Source: Panicum virgatum (lineage: Eukaryota > Streptophyta > Magnoliopsida > Poales > Poaceae). Taken from it: a stretch of 64,000 bases of DNA. The DNA is taken from contig NC_053149.1 of the NCBI RefSeq assembly GCF_016808335.1, positions 40,006,118 through 40,070,117 on the forward strand. Reading direction: 5' to 3'. Positions within the stretch are counted from its first letter, which is position 1. Each line of letters opens with the position of its first letter. This document shows, piece by piece, positions 33,308 through 45,115 of this stretch. The position numbers and the translations under genes were made by a program. The notes beneath the pieces were generated by a model that did no database searches, had not been told where the DNA came from, and saw only the letters and a program-made list of their open reading frames with translations.

Positions 33308-34878
33308 TGTCACGGACCCTCAATGTCACGAACCCTCTGTTGGCGCCAGTCGAACCCTCTGTTGGCGCCAGTTCCCCGGGGATCCCTCTGTTGGCGCCAG
33401 TTCCCAGGGGATGGAATGTCACAGACCCTCTGTGGCGGGCTTCCCAGGGATGGAATGTCACAGACCCTCTGTTGGCGCCAGTTCCCCGGGGATCCCTCTG
33501 TTGGCGCCAGTTCCCAGGGGATGGAATGTCACAGACCCTCTGTGGCGGGCTTCCCAGGGATGGAATCCTGATGGAATCCCTCTGTTGGCGCCAGTTCCCA
33601 GGGGAGAACTGGATGGAATGGAGACCCTCTGTGGCGGGCTGAGAACTGGATGGAATGGAGACCCTCTGTGGCGGGCTTCCCAGGGCGGATCCCTCTGTTG
33701 GCGCCAGTTCCAAGGGGATGGAATGTCACAGACCCTCTGTGGCGGGCTTCCCGGGGATGGAAGGGGATGGAATGTCACAGACCCTCTGTGGCGGGCTTCC
33801 CGGGGATGGAATGTCACAGACCCTCTGTGGCGGGCTTCCCAGGGGATGGAATGGCGGGCTTCCCAGGGGATGGAATGTCACGGACCCTCTGTTGGCGCCA
33901 GTTCCCAGGGGATCTGTGGCGGGCTTCCCAGGGATGGAATGTCACAGACCCTCTGTTGGCGCCAGTTCCCCGGGGATCCCTCTGTTGGCGCCAGTTCCCA
34001 GGGGATGGAATGTCACAGACCCTCTGTGGCGGGCTTCCCAGGGATGGAATGTGGCTTCCCAGGGGATGGAATGTCACGGACCCTCTGTTGGCGCCAGTTC
34101 CCAGGGGATAGATGACCTCGGCAGGCGCCAGTTCCCAGGGGATGGAATGTCACAGACCCTCTGTGACCTCGGCAGGCTTCCCAGGGGATGGATGACCTAT
34201 GTGGCGGGCTTCCCAGGGGATGGATAGAATGTCACGGACAGGGGATGTTCCCAGGGGATGGAATGTCACGGACCCTCTGTTGGCGCCAGTTCCCAGGGGA
34301 TAGATGACCTCGGCAGGCGCCAGTTCCCAGGGGATGGAATGTCACAGACCCTCTGTGACCTCGGCAGGCTTCCCAGGGGATGGATGACCTATGTGGCGGG
34401 CTTCCCAGGGGATGGATAGAATGTCACGGACAGGGGATGGATGACCTATGTGGCGGGCTTCCCAGGGGATGGATAGAATGTCACGGACCCTCTATTGGCG
34501 CCAGTTCCCAGGGGATGGAATGTTACAGACCCTCTGTGGCGTGCTTCTTAGGGGATGGATGGAATGTCACAGAGATGGAATGTCACGGACCCTCTGTTGG
34601 CGCTAGTTCCCAGGGGATGGAATGTCACGGACCCTTTGTGGCAGGCTTCCTAGGGGATGGATGGAATGTCACGGACCCTTTGTTGGCGCCAGTTCCCAGG
34701 GGATGGAATGTCACGGACCCTCTGTGGCGGGCTTCCCAGGGGATGGAATGTCACGGACCCTCTGTTGGCGCTAGTTCCCAGGGGATGGAATGTCACGGAC
34801 CCTCTGTGGCGGGCTTCCCAGGAGATGGAATGTCCCAGACCCTCTGTTGGCGCCAGTTCCCAGGGGATGGAATGCCAC
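33308..34878 (+). repeat. Minisatellite built from the element's polypurine-tract/LTR junction
   Basis: About 1.57 kb of units of 38-42 bp. Type A units contain TGTCACGGACCCTCTGTTGG followed by CGCCAGTTCCCAGGGGATGG, meaning the first ~28 bases of the LTR plus a GGGGATGGAA purine tract. Type B units contain TGTCACAGACCCTCTGTGGC then GGGCTTCCCAGGGATGGAA. Type C variants contain GATGACCT(CGGCAGG/ATGTGGCG). Higher-order repeats are visible, for example a ~192-bp period linking 34111 and 34303. Units lack stop codons, so long artificial ORFs appear in several frames. No coding role is supported. Confidence 0.85.
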
Positions 34879-35061
34879 GGACAACTTTGATGTTTGGCAA
34901 CACTTGATTTGAGCTTTAGATTTGACAGAAAAATAAGAATTAAAGCTCAGCTGACATGAAATGTCACTAAGCGAGAAAGGTTAACATTAATAACAATGTT
35001 TAAGTGAGGATTAGTGACTAAAGCATATGATTAACCCAAAACGTAACACTGGGGTGTTACA
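34879..35061 (-). repeat. Truncated 3' LTR
   Basis: Matches the start (element orientation) of the 38689-42535 LTR over 183 bp, with about eight substitutions and one indel by eye. It breaks off exactly at the end of the minisatellite. Confidence 0.85.
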
Positions 35062-38000
35062 ACCCTCCCCCTTAAAAGAATCTCGTCCCGAGATTCGGAG
35101 CGAAAGACTTTCAAGGGAAGAGAGATAGATTAACCATCAAAGGCGGCAGGAAGGATCACACTAGAGAAGATCGATGTTGATTGTAGGAGCCATTGCAGAT
35201 AAAGATTGAGAGCTTAGAGAAAAATTTAAGAAGCAAAGTGTAAGAAACACGATATCTCCCATGATTTTGTCCAACTGGTAGCTTGTCCAACTTTACATGT
35301 TTTATGCCCTCTCATTCCAACAATAATGGCATATGTTGCTTGATCATCGCGGTAGATCAAACTGGGTTCTTTGTCTACCACCTCTTGCGGTCTACTAACA
35401 TTTTCGTCCATTAGCAGTTCCTTCAAAGATCATCCTCTTGGTAACTTCGGAAGAAAGACTCACTAGATTTAGGTCCGATATAGAGATCTCTAGATAGAAC
35501 AATGAGAGATAGATTTGGACAAGGCCCACGAGGAGCTAACACACCGGAGTAGTGGCATAATGGATCATGACTAGCAACCCCGATACCAGTGCGTGCCGAG
35601 CAGCACAACCATGTGTCGATCGCCCACATGAGAGCCTTGGTTTCTTCGCAGCACCGTCAGTTGTTAATCATAACACCACTACCGAGCATACCACCAATGA
35701 GAAATCCCATGCAGCACAGATAGATCATGCATAGATGAGCATTATGAGAAACAGGGATATAGTGAAGAGGGGATCCAAATTTAGAGGCATAGCATGTTAG
35801 CAACAGAGATTAACCGCCAAGGGCTATAAGGTATAAGACTCTTGCTTTAGCTTCACACACAGCTTGTATCCACCGAAGAGATTACCAGATCAACGATCAA
35901 CATGAGATTTGGTCCAGTTAGGCAGCAACAGGAGATCAAGACCGATAACCATTCAGGAACCTTAGGGAACTATAAACGAAACCAGCAGGACACTTGGAGC
36001 AAAACCAATATACCATCCAGGGACCTAGATGATAAAGCAATGTCATGATTTACAAGGCAAAGATTTTGAGGCCAAGGTAGAAACGAGATTAACATTGCAC
36101 CAGATTATATTTAGGATGAGCGACAAAGAGGTTCATCAATGATTGTTAGGCATGGTTTTGACCAGCAGGCACGTGACCATATCACAGACATTGGAAAGTA
36201 TTTGAGGAAACTTAGCTGGGTTGGCGGGTCAACAAAAGGTCTACACGATGCAAAGATACTGATTTTTGCAGCACAAACAACCGTAACTAGCACTGCATAC
36301 AAGAATTTGTAGCTCCAAACCTTGATTAGGGTCGTTTATGGAACTCAAGGTTACACACGCATTCCAGAACTAGGATTTTACCATTAAGGCAAAAGAAACT
36401 TCCTTGTTGCATGCAGCCAAGGACGCCTCCTGATGACGACGATGCTTTTAAGAAAACACCGAAGTCGATTCGTACACGGCTCTTCAACTAGATTGAATAA
36501 CTGAGTCATGCAAGGTTTTCAGATTCAGGAGGAAAAATAGAACAAAGGCAGGATGATGCAACAAAAGTGGCCAAGCTTTCACAAAAAGTTGAGATCATGA
36601 CATACGGAAAACAATTGGCAGTAAGATTCATTACAAGGTTTATGGATAGCACATAAGGATAGTATGGAGGATTGGTTTAAAATGAGTTTTTGGAACATCC
36701 TTACTCAGGATTTACTATCAGAATGATTTGCATGATGCTAGTTGTAAAACATGTTCATTTATGCCAATGCAATGCCAGTGTAATGCCATGATGGGATGCC
36801 CCATGCACAAAATAAAATGGTGCATATGACACGATGCATTTGCCATGATGTCAACTCAATGATTCATACATCATGATGCAAAATGACAATGCTCTTGAGT
36901 GATGCTCGCCATGAGATGCATGAGTATGATGCACACACACATGAGTTTGCGATACACACAATGCAACAGCCGTCTTATGACCATTCTTCTCATTCAAGAC
37001 TAACCTCTCGTTAACCCTATACTCTTGAGAGGGATTAGAAGTTAGGACACTAGTAAGGTTGCATAAAAAGAGATTGCAGTGAGTTACGTCACACATACCT
37101 AGGCACCAGCGCGCCCCTAGTGGCTCAATCATGTGGCAGCAGCACATATGAGGCCCTAGGTTCCGACGCGACATCATAGTCATGTGATTAAACACCACCA
37201 CAAAAAAAAGAGGAATAACAACCCAGTAGTGCCAGCAGCGACAAGATAGATTTAGGAAACCGAAGACAACCCGAAGTTCTACTCGGAGGACACCCGTTAG
37301 TTAGCTCACATTTTACCGATGATGATGCGACACCATGCATTGAGCAATGATATGAATTGATATGATGCATGACTGTTGCATCTAGGACTGTATTTCAAAA
37401 GTTATTATTGTCATAAACCTTTTTAATTTATCCAAAACTAACTGAGCAAGAATAAAGATACAAAGTTCAGGTGGTAGAATCAAAATAGCTAGCAATATAG
37501 ATTACAACATCAAGACAAGATAGAATGGTCATTGAATGATGAATCAAAGAATTCTGTTGACAACAATCAAGGCTTAGCTATGGAAGGATAAAGCAACAAT
37601 GCTTTTGCTGGAGTAGGTTTAAGACATCGAGTTTGATTTGAATGGCAAGCTAAGAGGAAATGTAAGATGAAGAGCAAGGACTGATGGCGTGACTTGTTGA
37701 ACGAAGTCCTTGCAGTCAAAACGACAGAGGCCGATGGCATTACTTGCGGAACAAGAGTTACTGCCACGGCTGCACGGGCCACGCATCAGTAGCATTGCGA
37801 TAACGAGGGCCACTGACTAGCAGAAGATCTATTCAGCCCAAATTTAGCCTAGCAGATTATGCTGGTCTACTACGAACAATACAAGACCTAGGCGGACACC
37901 CAGGTAAAAGCAACACATTTTTGTAAAATGATGTAACAAGCATGACAATCAAACAAACTCAAGATATGCCATGATACATGCACGTTCTATTGTTCCGCAC

Positions 38001-38688
38001 CAACAATTGCCAATAACTAGGCATACGGGGACAATCGGTGGCACAGTACGTACTCTCTCTATATATACTAGTCGTTCTTACGGTCAAAACTTACGTAATA
38101 GGGTTAGCGTACTTGCAGAAGAACACAAGATATATCCACATCTGGACCCTTCGTGCTAGCACACACGAACGGTCCCCATGTGTCCTACGCCACATGGGTA
38201 ACGCATATGCAGTTTCCCACATATTCACACATACATTACCACCCACTATACAGATGACACCCAAATGTTCGACGCTGAATGGGCAGCGCTGCATACGTCA
38301 CCGAGGCAACGTATTCACTTCCCGTACCATCGCCTTACGGAAAATACCAGATCTGATGCCGCCTGGAGTAGCATCGGTTTCACGCAACCGAACATCGAAT
38401 ACTTTTCCTTGCTTACCTCAGCGTATGTGCGTCGTTACTAAATAATAAAGGTCAGTTGTACAAGAAAGTAAATTTTAATAGAAAGTAAAGTGCTAGAATA
38501 AAATAGATACATAGATGCCACCATGACTAATAAAACCTAGATAGGGCATACGAGCTATCTATCTTATTCCTTAGCTCAACTAGCGTCAAATTTTCAAAAC
38601 CGACAAATTTTGCAAACTAATTGTTAGTTTTAAATAAAATTTAGCATGCAAGTAATCATCCCCAGTGCGTTTCGGCTCTGATACCAGC
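35062..38688 (-). other. Internal region of the gypsy element, no coding domain seen
   Basis: A 3.6 kb AT-moderate sequence. All open frames are short and lack retroviral motifs. It contains the polypurine tract and primer-binding site at its ends and a run of ATGATGC/TGCCATG-like repeats around 36720-36950. Confidence 0.7.
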
Positions 38689-41600
38689 TGTAACAGAACC
38701 GCCCAAATTAAACCGACTTAAGTGCGCTAACTATCATCTTAATGGTTAATCAAGTTACCACGCACTTAAAATGGTGTAATCCGGTCGTCTGTCGGGTTAA
38801 GGATCGAAAAACACTGGAAGTCTCGCACGAAGACGAGCACCGATGATTACAAGCAGACAAAAAAAATTTCAAAATAAAGCTAAAATGTAGAGCTTTACAA
38901 TTAAGTTTGAATAACAGTTATTAGAGTTCAACCTGCAGCGGAATTTAAATAGAAGTTTAGTTTAGAAAAACAACGATGACTACGATGACGTGAGGACGTC
39001 ATATCGAGCCCACCGATGTGAATCCTGGTTAGCTCCAACCAGCGGCAGTTGCCTGAAAACAGAATAACAACAAACCCTGAGTATACTAATACTCAGCAAG
39101 TCTTACCCGACTATGGTATATACTTAGCCGACTCCTAGACATGCAAGGCCTTTGGCTCTGGAGTTATTTTGCTGAAAAGCTACTAATAGTGGATCCTTAC
39201 TTTCAGTATTTTAGCTCAAGTTTATTATACAAATACTGACTAGATTTGCCTGAACATCTAGAGCACGCATGGTTGATCACATTATCTTCTTAGAATACCA
39301 CAGCCATAACTCATATTCTCAACTTTACATCCCCAATTCCATCATTTACTATGATGTGACAGAGAGATCAAGGTTCTCATATCTGCGAGTCACGGCGAAT
39401 CGATTCGATTTAATCTTGCAAGGTAGACCTAACCAACACGATACATGTAAACCCCGTCGGGCCACACGCATCAAATGTTTCCATCGTTACCATGACATCT
39501 GAATCGCGCCTACTAAAACCCAGGTGTTGGGCCCCTCACGGTGAACTCCCAGAGAACCCGAAGGTGGCATCCATCCAACACCCGCCAACTCCCACGCCCA
39601 GCATAGCAGGTAGGGATTCAAAGTATCGTTGTAAAGCGGTACACAGCTTACCGGTTCCGACTACCTCCTACTTCCGGCATATGGTTAGTACTGTTCAATC
39701 CTCGATCAGTAGTGCCAACAACGGTACGGTCCTCAATCGACACAGGCGGAGTCTTATTTTTCCATCCATTCCATATCCATAATCCAATTCCTCTCCGCCC
39801 GGTCTCCATTTTTCTTTTCTCACAGATTTATTCTCAAATCACTTTGCCATAAGTATTAAGATCTTATATCTCGCGAGTGACAGGAATCACTCGACTTCTA
39901 CCGAGTTCCTACTTAGCAAAGCATTTCTAACGACACTTGTATACTAGTATAGACTCACAGGTACCTAGGGAGAATATGCATGCTAGGGTTTCATACAAAT
40001 CCTAGAACATAAATGCACAATTACTTAAATAAACATTGAATACTTAAATTAGGGTTATGCTCCGGGGCTTGCCTGGGATTAACACTAAGTCAGTGTTAGC
40101 TAGATGATACTCGCTTGGCGAGCATCTGCCTTCGGTCATGCATGTCGGGATCCATCCATCCATCTTCTAAATATGTCCACCAAACATCGTCTTCGATTTT
40201 GGCTTCAATAGCACGTCCTTCACATGGTTCATCTATCGTACCTAAATGAGATGCAACAATGCATATGTATAAACATAAGAAAAACACATGATGCAATACA
40301 ATGCAATCAAACAGACATGGCTAGGACAACATTTACTGATTAACCATAGCAACAAAACAAACAAGCTCAAAAGAAAAATGGTTTGTTGCTGATGTAAGAT
40401 TTCAGATTTCAAACACTTCAGCCGTAAGTGATTCCTTCGAAAAGCATTACTAAACGTTATTTAGAAAAGCCAAGCAATGCTATAAAGCAAGAAGGATTAA
40501 CTAGAGACTTTATTTAACTAATAAGCAAGCATAAGCAAGTTAAATAAAACCAACCATATTCTAGTATAACCAGGTTAACATGATTTACACATGAATAAGA
40601 ATTTAGTTGTTGTATTTAAACATTCAGAAAACATTTCTTAGCAACAATATAAAAGGAAAACTAACACTAGAAACCAAACAAAAAGTTAAAACTTAACTTG
40701 CAATCATAAACTGGTAACCAAAATTTACCAGCATGATGAGCTATTGATAAAGCATGCAACAATATTTTTCCAACATTTATTGATAACATAAAGTATTTAT
40801 TTTTATCCTCAGCAAGACAAATTGAACAAAAACAGATTTACCAAAATGCGCATAGCTTGTGGATTTGAAATTTTTACAGTGAACTAAACATGTAAAGAGT
40901 AAGCTACTGCATAAATTTCATAATTTTTCGACTTCCAAAACTGCATATATTAAATAAACACGCTTAAACAAACATTATTCATGATTAAATCAATACATCA
41001 TAAAAACATTGAACAACCAGCAGGTTAAATATTTTTCCTAAGTTCTACAAGTCAAAACAAAACTAACCCAACTAGTTTTACATTTTTAACATTTTTCTAC
41101 TATTTACTATGCATTTTAAAATCTTGCAACTACTTAAACTAACATTTAAAGTAGAGAAAAAAATTTTAGAAACTGAAGATCAACCTGTAAGGAAAGTTGT
41201 AGATCTTAGAACAAGGAATCCAACAAATTTTAGTTTGTATTTTTCTGATTTTTCTACGATTTACTATGATTTTCCAAAGTTTGCAGCTAACATTTCAAAA
41301 AGATCCAGCGCGACACTATTTATCTGAGTCACAGACTTCTGATAAAACCCCCTGGAATTGTCCCTATTGCTTCCTGGGATCCCTAGTCGCGAAAAACAGG
41401 GGGAGGGGCGGCGCTTGCTGGCTGGATTCCGGTGAGGGGGCTCGCCGGCGGCTAGGGGCCCGGGGTAGGGGACGTAGAGGAGACCTAGGGCTACCTTTGG
41501 GTCGCCTTGATGCGAGCTGAGGGGGCCGGAGGGAGCGGGGCCGCGGCAGCAGGCGGCCGGCGGCGGCGGTGAGCGGCGACGGCGAGGTTCCGGGGGCCGA

Positions 41601-42535
41601 TTCGGGGCGGGATAGGGCCGAGGAGCTCCGGTGGGGCGTGAGGAAGCTCGATGCGGGCTCGGTTTGGGAGGAAGAGGGCCGGAGGGGGTGGCTCCACGGA
41701 GCAGGGCTGGCGGCCGGCCATGGAGGTGACGGCGGCGGCGCTCCGGCGGGTCTGGTGGGGCTGGGCGAATGGGGCCGGGTTGGAGACCTTCAGTGGCCCG
41801 AGAGGGACCCGTTCCGGGGCTCGGCTCGAGCGGAGGTGGTCCGGAGAAGGGGGCGCGGCTGTGAGCTTCCGTCGGTGGCCATGGTGGGCTCTGCTCGTTC
41901 TTGCACAGGAGGAGGAGAAAAAGAGAGCAGAGAGAGAGAGAGAGCTGCAGGTGCTGCTTCGGTGGAAGGAAATCAGAGGAGGGGGACGCTTGGCTTGCTG
42001 GCTTGTTTGGATTTGGAGCAGAGAGATCAGAAAGGTGTCGTGTAGGAGATGGAGCTCAGGCTGCTGTTGGCTTGCGATGGAAAAATAGAAGAGCAAGTGC
42101 TGATTCGCTTCTCGATGAAGAAAGAGCATAGAGAGAAGAGTGAAAGGAGCAGAGCAGATAAGGCCGAGCGCGGCGTGGAGGGCGAGGATTGCTGGCCGGC
42201 GACGCATGGACGTGCGGCATGAGCGCCGGGAGCAGTGAGAGAGAAAAAATAATTCAACGAAACTTAGCTCGATTTTGACCGTCCAAAACTCAAAATTTCA
42301 CATTGAAATTTGAATTTTTGCCAAAACAAAAGTTGTAGAGAAAGGAAAAATCTACAATTTTGATGTTGGGCAACACTTGATTTGAGCTTTAGATTTGACA
42401 GAAAAAATAAGAATTAAAGCTCAGCTGACATGAAATGCCACTAAGCGAGAAAGGTTAACATTAATAATAATGTTTAAGCGAGGATTAGCGACTAAAGCAT
42501 ATGATTAACTCAAAACGTAACACTTGGGTGTTACA
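38689..42535 (-). repeat. 5' LTR, 3.85 kb
   Basis: Runs TGTAACACCCAAG...GGTTCTGTTACA in element orientation. A GC-rich block at about 41390-42240 resembles the promoter/leader part of long grass gypsy LTRs and produces spurious overlapping ORFs on both strands. Confidence 0.85.
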
Positions 42536-42562
42536 GTAGCGTCACTAATGAAAGAAAGAGAA

Positions 42563-42644
42563 GGAGTTAGAACCATGCACGAGTTGGTCTACTTCTAGCG
42601 TGCGGAGTTAGAACCATGCACGAGTTGGTCTACTTCTAGCGTGC
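42563..42644. repeat. 41-bp tandem duplication
   Basis: GGAGTTAGAACCATGCACGA... occurs at 42563-42603 and again at 42604-42644 without visible differences. Confidence 0.85.
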
Positions 42645-43805
42645 GTCTATATGCTCACGGATCAGTACGCCCCTACCAACTAGGCACCTGCATATTTGTC
42701 GTGCCATATATGGTTCCATGTTAAGCAAGGGGCATTACAGCTGCAACTTGCGAACGGTGCCTGCCATTCCAAACTGCCAATAATGAACGGGCACATGAGA
42801 TGAGAAAATGGAATACGAAGTGTAGAACAAAGAACAAAGCAACCGTAGTAGTCGACATTTCAAATACTCCCTCCATCTAGAAATGCGAGACGCATCTTAA
42901 GAAAGTCAAATTTTACAAACCAACAACTAGCACTACTACAAAAAGGATTTATAGGAATACCACGTTTTTCAGGGACGAGTCAAAAAGTAACCCACTCATT
43001 TAAAGAGAGTGAGGTTAGTGTAGCAGCTAACCTGCCCCTGAAAATGCCTTAGTAGAAGCGGTGACATGATCACCTGCCCCTACAAATGGACATCATTTTT
43101 AGGGACCAATGATGAGATGACTCACATCACCACCTGCCCCTAAAAAGTTTGAACGTCGGGAGTGGGTTAAAGATCGATATTTTAATTTTACTGGATGCTG
43201 CAAGCACCTCTTTCTTATCCTCTTCCCTCCATTATCCTCTATGAGGGCGTCTGGTTCCCTTCTCTACGGGTTCTGCACCGCACATGCGAGCCAGGCCCAA
43301 ACTGGACAGGCTACAATGGTGCCAACTATTCTTGTTTAGTTAGCTGCTGCACGTATAGAGTCTTAATGACAAGAGATACTATTTGGTTGCCTGCATAAAA
43401 TCGTACTGTGAGATAAAAATAGATAAACAAGTAATGTTATAATATTTAATTTATGTAAGTATACTCTAACTGTCATAACTTTACTTCTAATATCTTATTT
43501 ACGTTACAATACACTAATACGACTTAATTAATATAAATTAATCACATGGTAATAGTATCATTAAGAAAATCCACACTGCCCATGCGAACCTGGCTCGCCA
43601 GAAATGCAAATAAAATCCGTATCTGATGAGCCAGGCTGCGGGATGCCTTTTGCATCTGGGGAGCCAGCCATGCAGGCAACCAAACATGCTAAAGTTGCGT
43701 CCCAAAGCCTGGTTCTCCTATTGCAGGCAGCCAAATACCCCTATCTCTCTCTTTCTTCCTTATCCTCTATCTCTCTCCATCACCCTCATCTCTCCCCGGC
43801 GGCCA

Positions 43806-43807
<2 letters not shown>

Positions 43808-43894
<87 letters not shown>
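43808..43894. repeat. (TC)n microsatellite, 87 bp
   Basis: A near-perfect TC/CT run inside the CACTA element. It yields spurious Ser-Leu and Arg-Glu repeat ORFs. Confidence 0.97.
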
Positions 43895-43896
<2 letters not shown>

Positions 43897-43949
43897 AAGA
43901 GCAGCCGGCCTGCAGGCGCGACCTCCTCCACTACCTGCTCATCTCCACC

Positions 43950-44417
43950 ATGCCAAAGTCCGTCATCGTCGAGGACATCGACAAATCTGTCGACCTCTCC
44001 AACTGCAACAAGAAGAAGAAAGGCGGCGGTAGTGACGCCGACGAGGAGACCGCGGCGTAGCTCGCCATGGTGTCGCCTGCTGCTTCCGCGGCCATGGCGG
44101 TAGTGGGGCCGCTCCAACCACCCAGAGCAGGCTTTACCTGGCGCTGCTCCACCTGGGCTGCATGGATCCGCAAGATCGATGTTGGCTACTACACGGCCCC
44201 CGCGTTGCGGGTGCTCTCCAAAAACTACCTTGGCGTCGGCGACGATGGCTGCGAGAACGTCGATGCTGATCTCGATGCGGTGAGCAGTCTCATTGCCAAG
44301 GTGGAGGGCCTGCTCACTGCCGCCAGGGTGCGCACGCGGCGGCTAGCGGGCCCAGTCTCCTACGGCCAGCGGGCCTCGGGCGCGTCAGCCGGCGGGGGCA
44401 GCAAGTGGAGCCGCTAA
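43950..44417 (+). pseudogene. Possible captured gene fragment inside the CACTA element
   Basis: After the (TC)n run there is an ATG at 43950 with a 36-codon frame (MPKSVIVEDIDKSVDLSNC, then KKKKGGGSDADEE) ending at 44060. A second open frame follows at 44067-44417 with helix-like sequence (DADLDAVSSLIAKVEGLL). GC content and codon use differ sharply from the AT-rich surroundings, suggesting host-gene capture. I do not recognise the source. Confidence 0.3.
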
Positions 44418-44464
44418 GGAGCAACCGGTGGAGTGCTGCTTTTTTTAAAATCGGTTTCTCATCA

Positions 44465-44846
44465 GGGAGTATCTGGTGAAAATCATAACCTTTGTGAAAA
44501 TCTATACAAATCACGGTAAAAAAGTTGTCTAAATTCACCAAAAAAATCACACATGTAGATGATATAATGATACACAACCTTGTAAAATATTATATCCAAA
44601 CTCGACTTCATTTGTGAGATATAAAAATAACAAATTTTTAATAAATCATCTGGATAGATTTCTGGCTTGAAATTTGTTATTTTTATATCTCACAGACGAA
44701 GTCGAGTTTAAATAAGATATTTTATAATATTGTGTATCATCATATCATCTACATGTGTGATTTTTTGGGTGAATTTAGACGACTTTTTTGCTATGGTTTA
44801 CAAGAGTTTTCACAAAAATTGTAGGTTCCACCAGATACGTTCCCTT
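44465..44846. repeat. Long inverted repeat (hairpin) in the CACTA element
   Basis: The left arm (about 44465-44638) and right arm (about 44671-44846) are inverted copies, from GGGAGTATCTGGTG / CACCAGATACGTTCCC at the base to AAAATAACAAATTT / AAATTTGTTATTTT at the loop. The ~32-bp loop reads TAATAAATCATCTGGATAG.... Pairing is interrupted by scattered mismatches. A transcript would fold into a ~170-bp stem. Confidence 0.85.
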
Positions 44847-45115
44847 CTCACCCGCCCCTTCTAATAGCATTTGTAGCTGCAAGAAGTAGGGGCGGGTAAC
44901 GTATCCGCCTCTAGAAATGCGATTTTATCTGCCCCTACATATAATTTTCGTAGTAGTGCATAAAAATTGCATCAATATTCTTGTATTCAAAGTGATTTTA
45001 AGAGTATGCTAAATCTTTACTAATTAGCAATTGACATCATCATATTTTAAGAGAAATCATCAAGTGTCAATATATATTATGGACTAAAATTGGACGAATG
45101 ATTAATACTGGAGTA

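Larger units (their letters stand above)
34879..42535 (-). mobile_element. Ty3/gypsy-type LTR retrotransposon, non-autonomous, 3' LTR truncated
   Basis: Element orientation is minus. The 5' LTR is 38689-42535. The primer-binding site TGGTATCAGAGCCGAA is at 38671-38686 (minus strand), two bases from the LTR. The internal region spans 35062-38688. The polypurine tract AAGGGGGAGGGT (minus strand) is at 35062-35073, and a 3' LTR remnant of 183 bp is at 34879-35061. The internal 3.6 kb shows no gag, protease, RT or integrase. The left end of the 3' LTR is missing where it meets the minisatellite. TGTAACACCC starts and multi-kilobase LTRs are typical of grass gypsy elements. Confidence 0.85.
42931..44958. 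mobile_element. Non-autonomous CACTA (En/Spm) element
   Basis: 2028 bp with ends CACTACTACAAAAAGG and, reverse-complemented, CACTACTACGAAAATTATAT. The subterminal regions carry several copies of a (C/G)CCCCTACAAAT-type motif on both sides (near 43030, 43075, 43130, 44855, 44885 and 44930), as expected of CACTA subterminal transposase-binding repeats. The interior has no transposase, a (TC)n run, a small GC-rich transcribed-looking region and a long hairpin. The 3-bp flanks (TAG/CAT) do not match. Confidence 0.8.
42867..45113. mobile_element. Stowaway-like element split by a CACTA insertion
   Basis: The left end CTCCCTCCATCTAGAAATGC is at 42867 after TA (42865-42866). The right part runs from 44959 (CATAAAAATTGCATCAATAT) to about 45113, ending GGAG|TA. 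Without the insertion it would be about 220 bp, similar to longer mariner-derived grass MITEs. The right terminus is degenerate. Confidence 0.55.

Noticed and set aside
33308..34878. CRISPR-like look of regularly spaced repeats
   Set aside because: Units are contiguous with no unique spacers, the genome is a plant, and no cas genes are near.
33234..34907. Long open frames of up to 293 residues repeating CWRQFPGDG/GGLPRDG
   Set aside because: They are products of stop-free 38-42 bp tandem units, open in several frames at once, with no start context or domain.
41491..42207. 238-residue minus-strand ORF and overlapping plus-strand ORFs
   Set aside because: They lie in the GC-rich block of a gypsy LTR, are mutually overlapping and show no domain.
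43604..44060. Ser-Leu repeat ORFs and the opposing Arg-Glu repeat ORF
   Set aside because: Translation of the (TC)n microsatellite.
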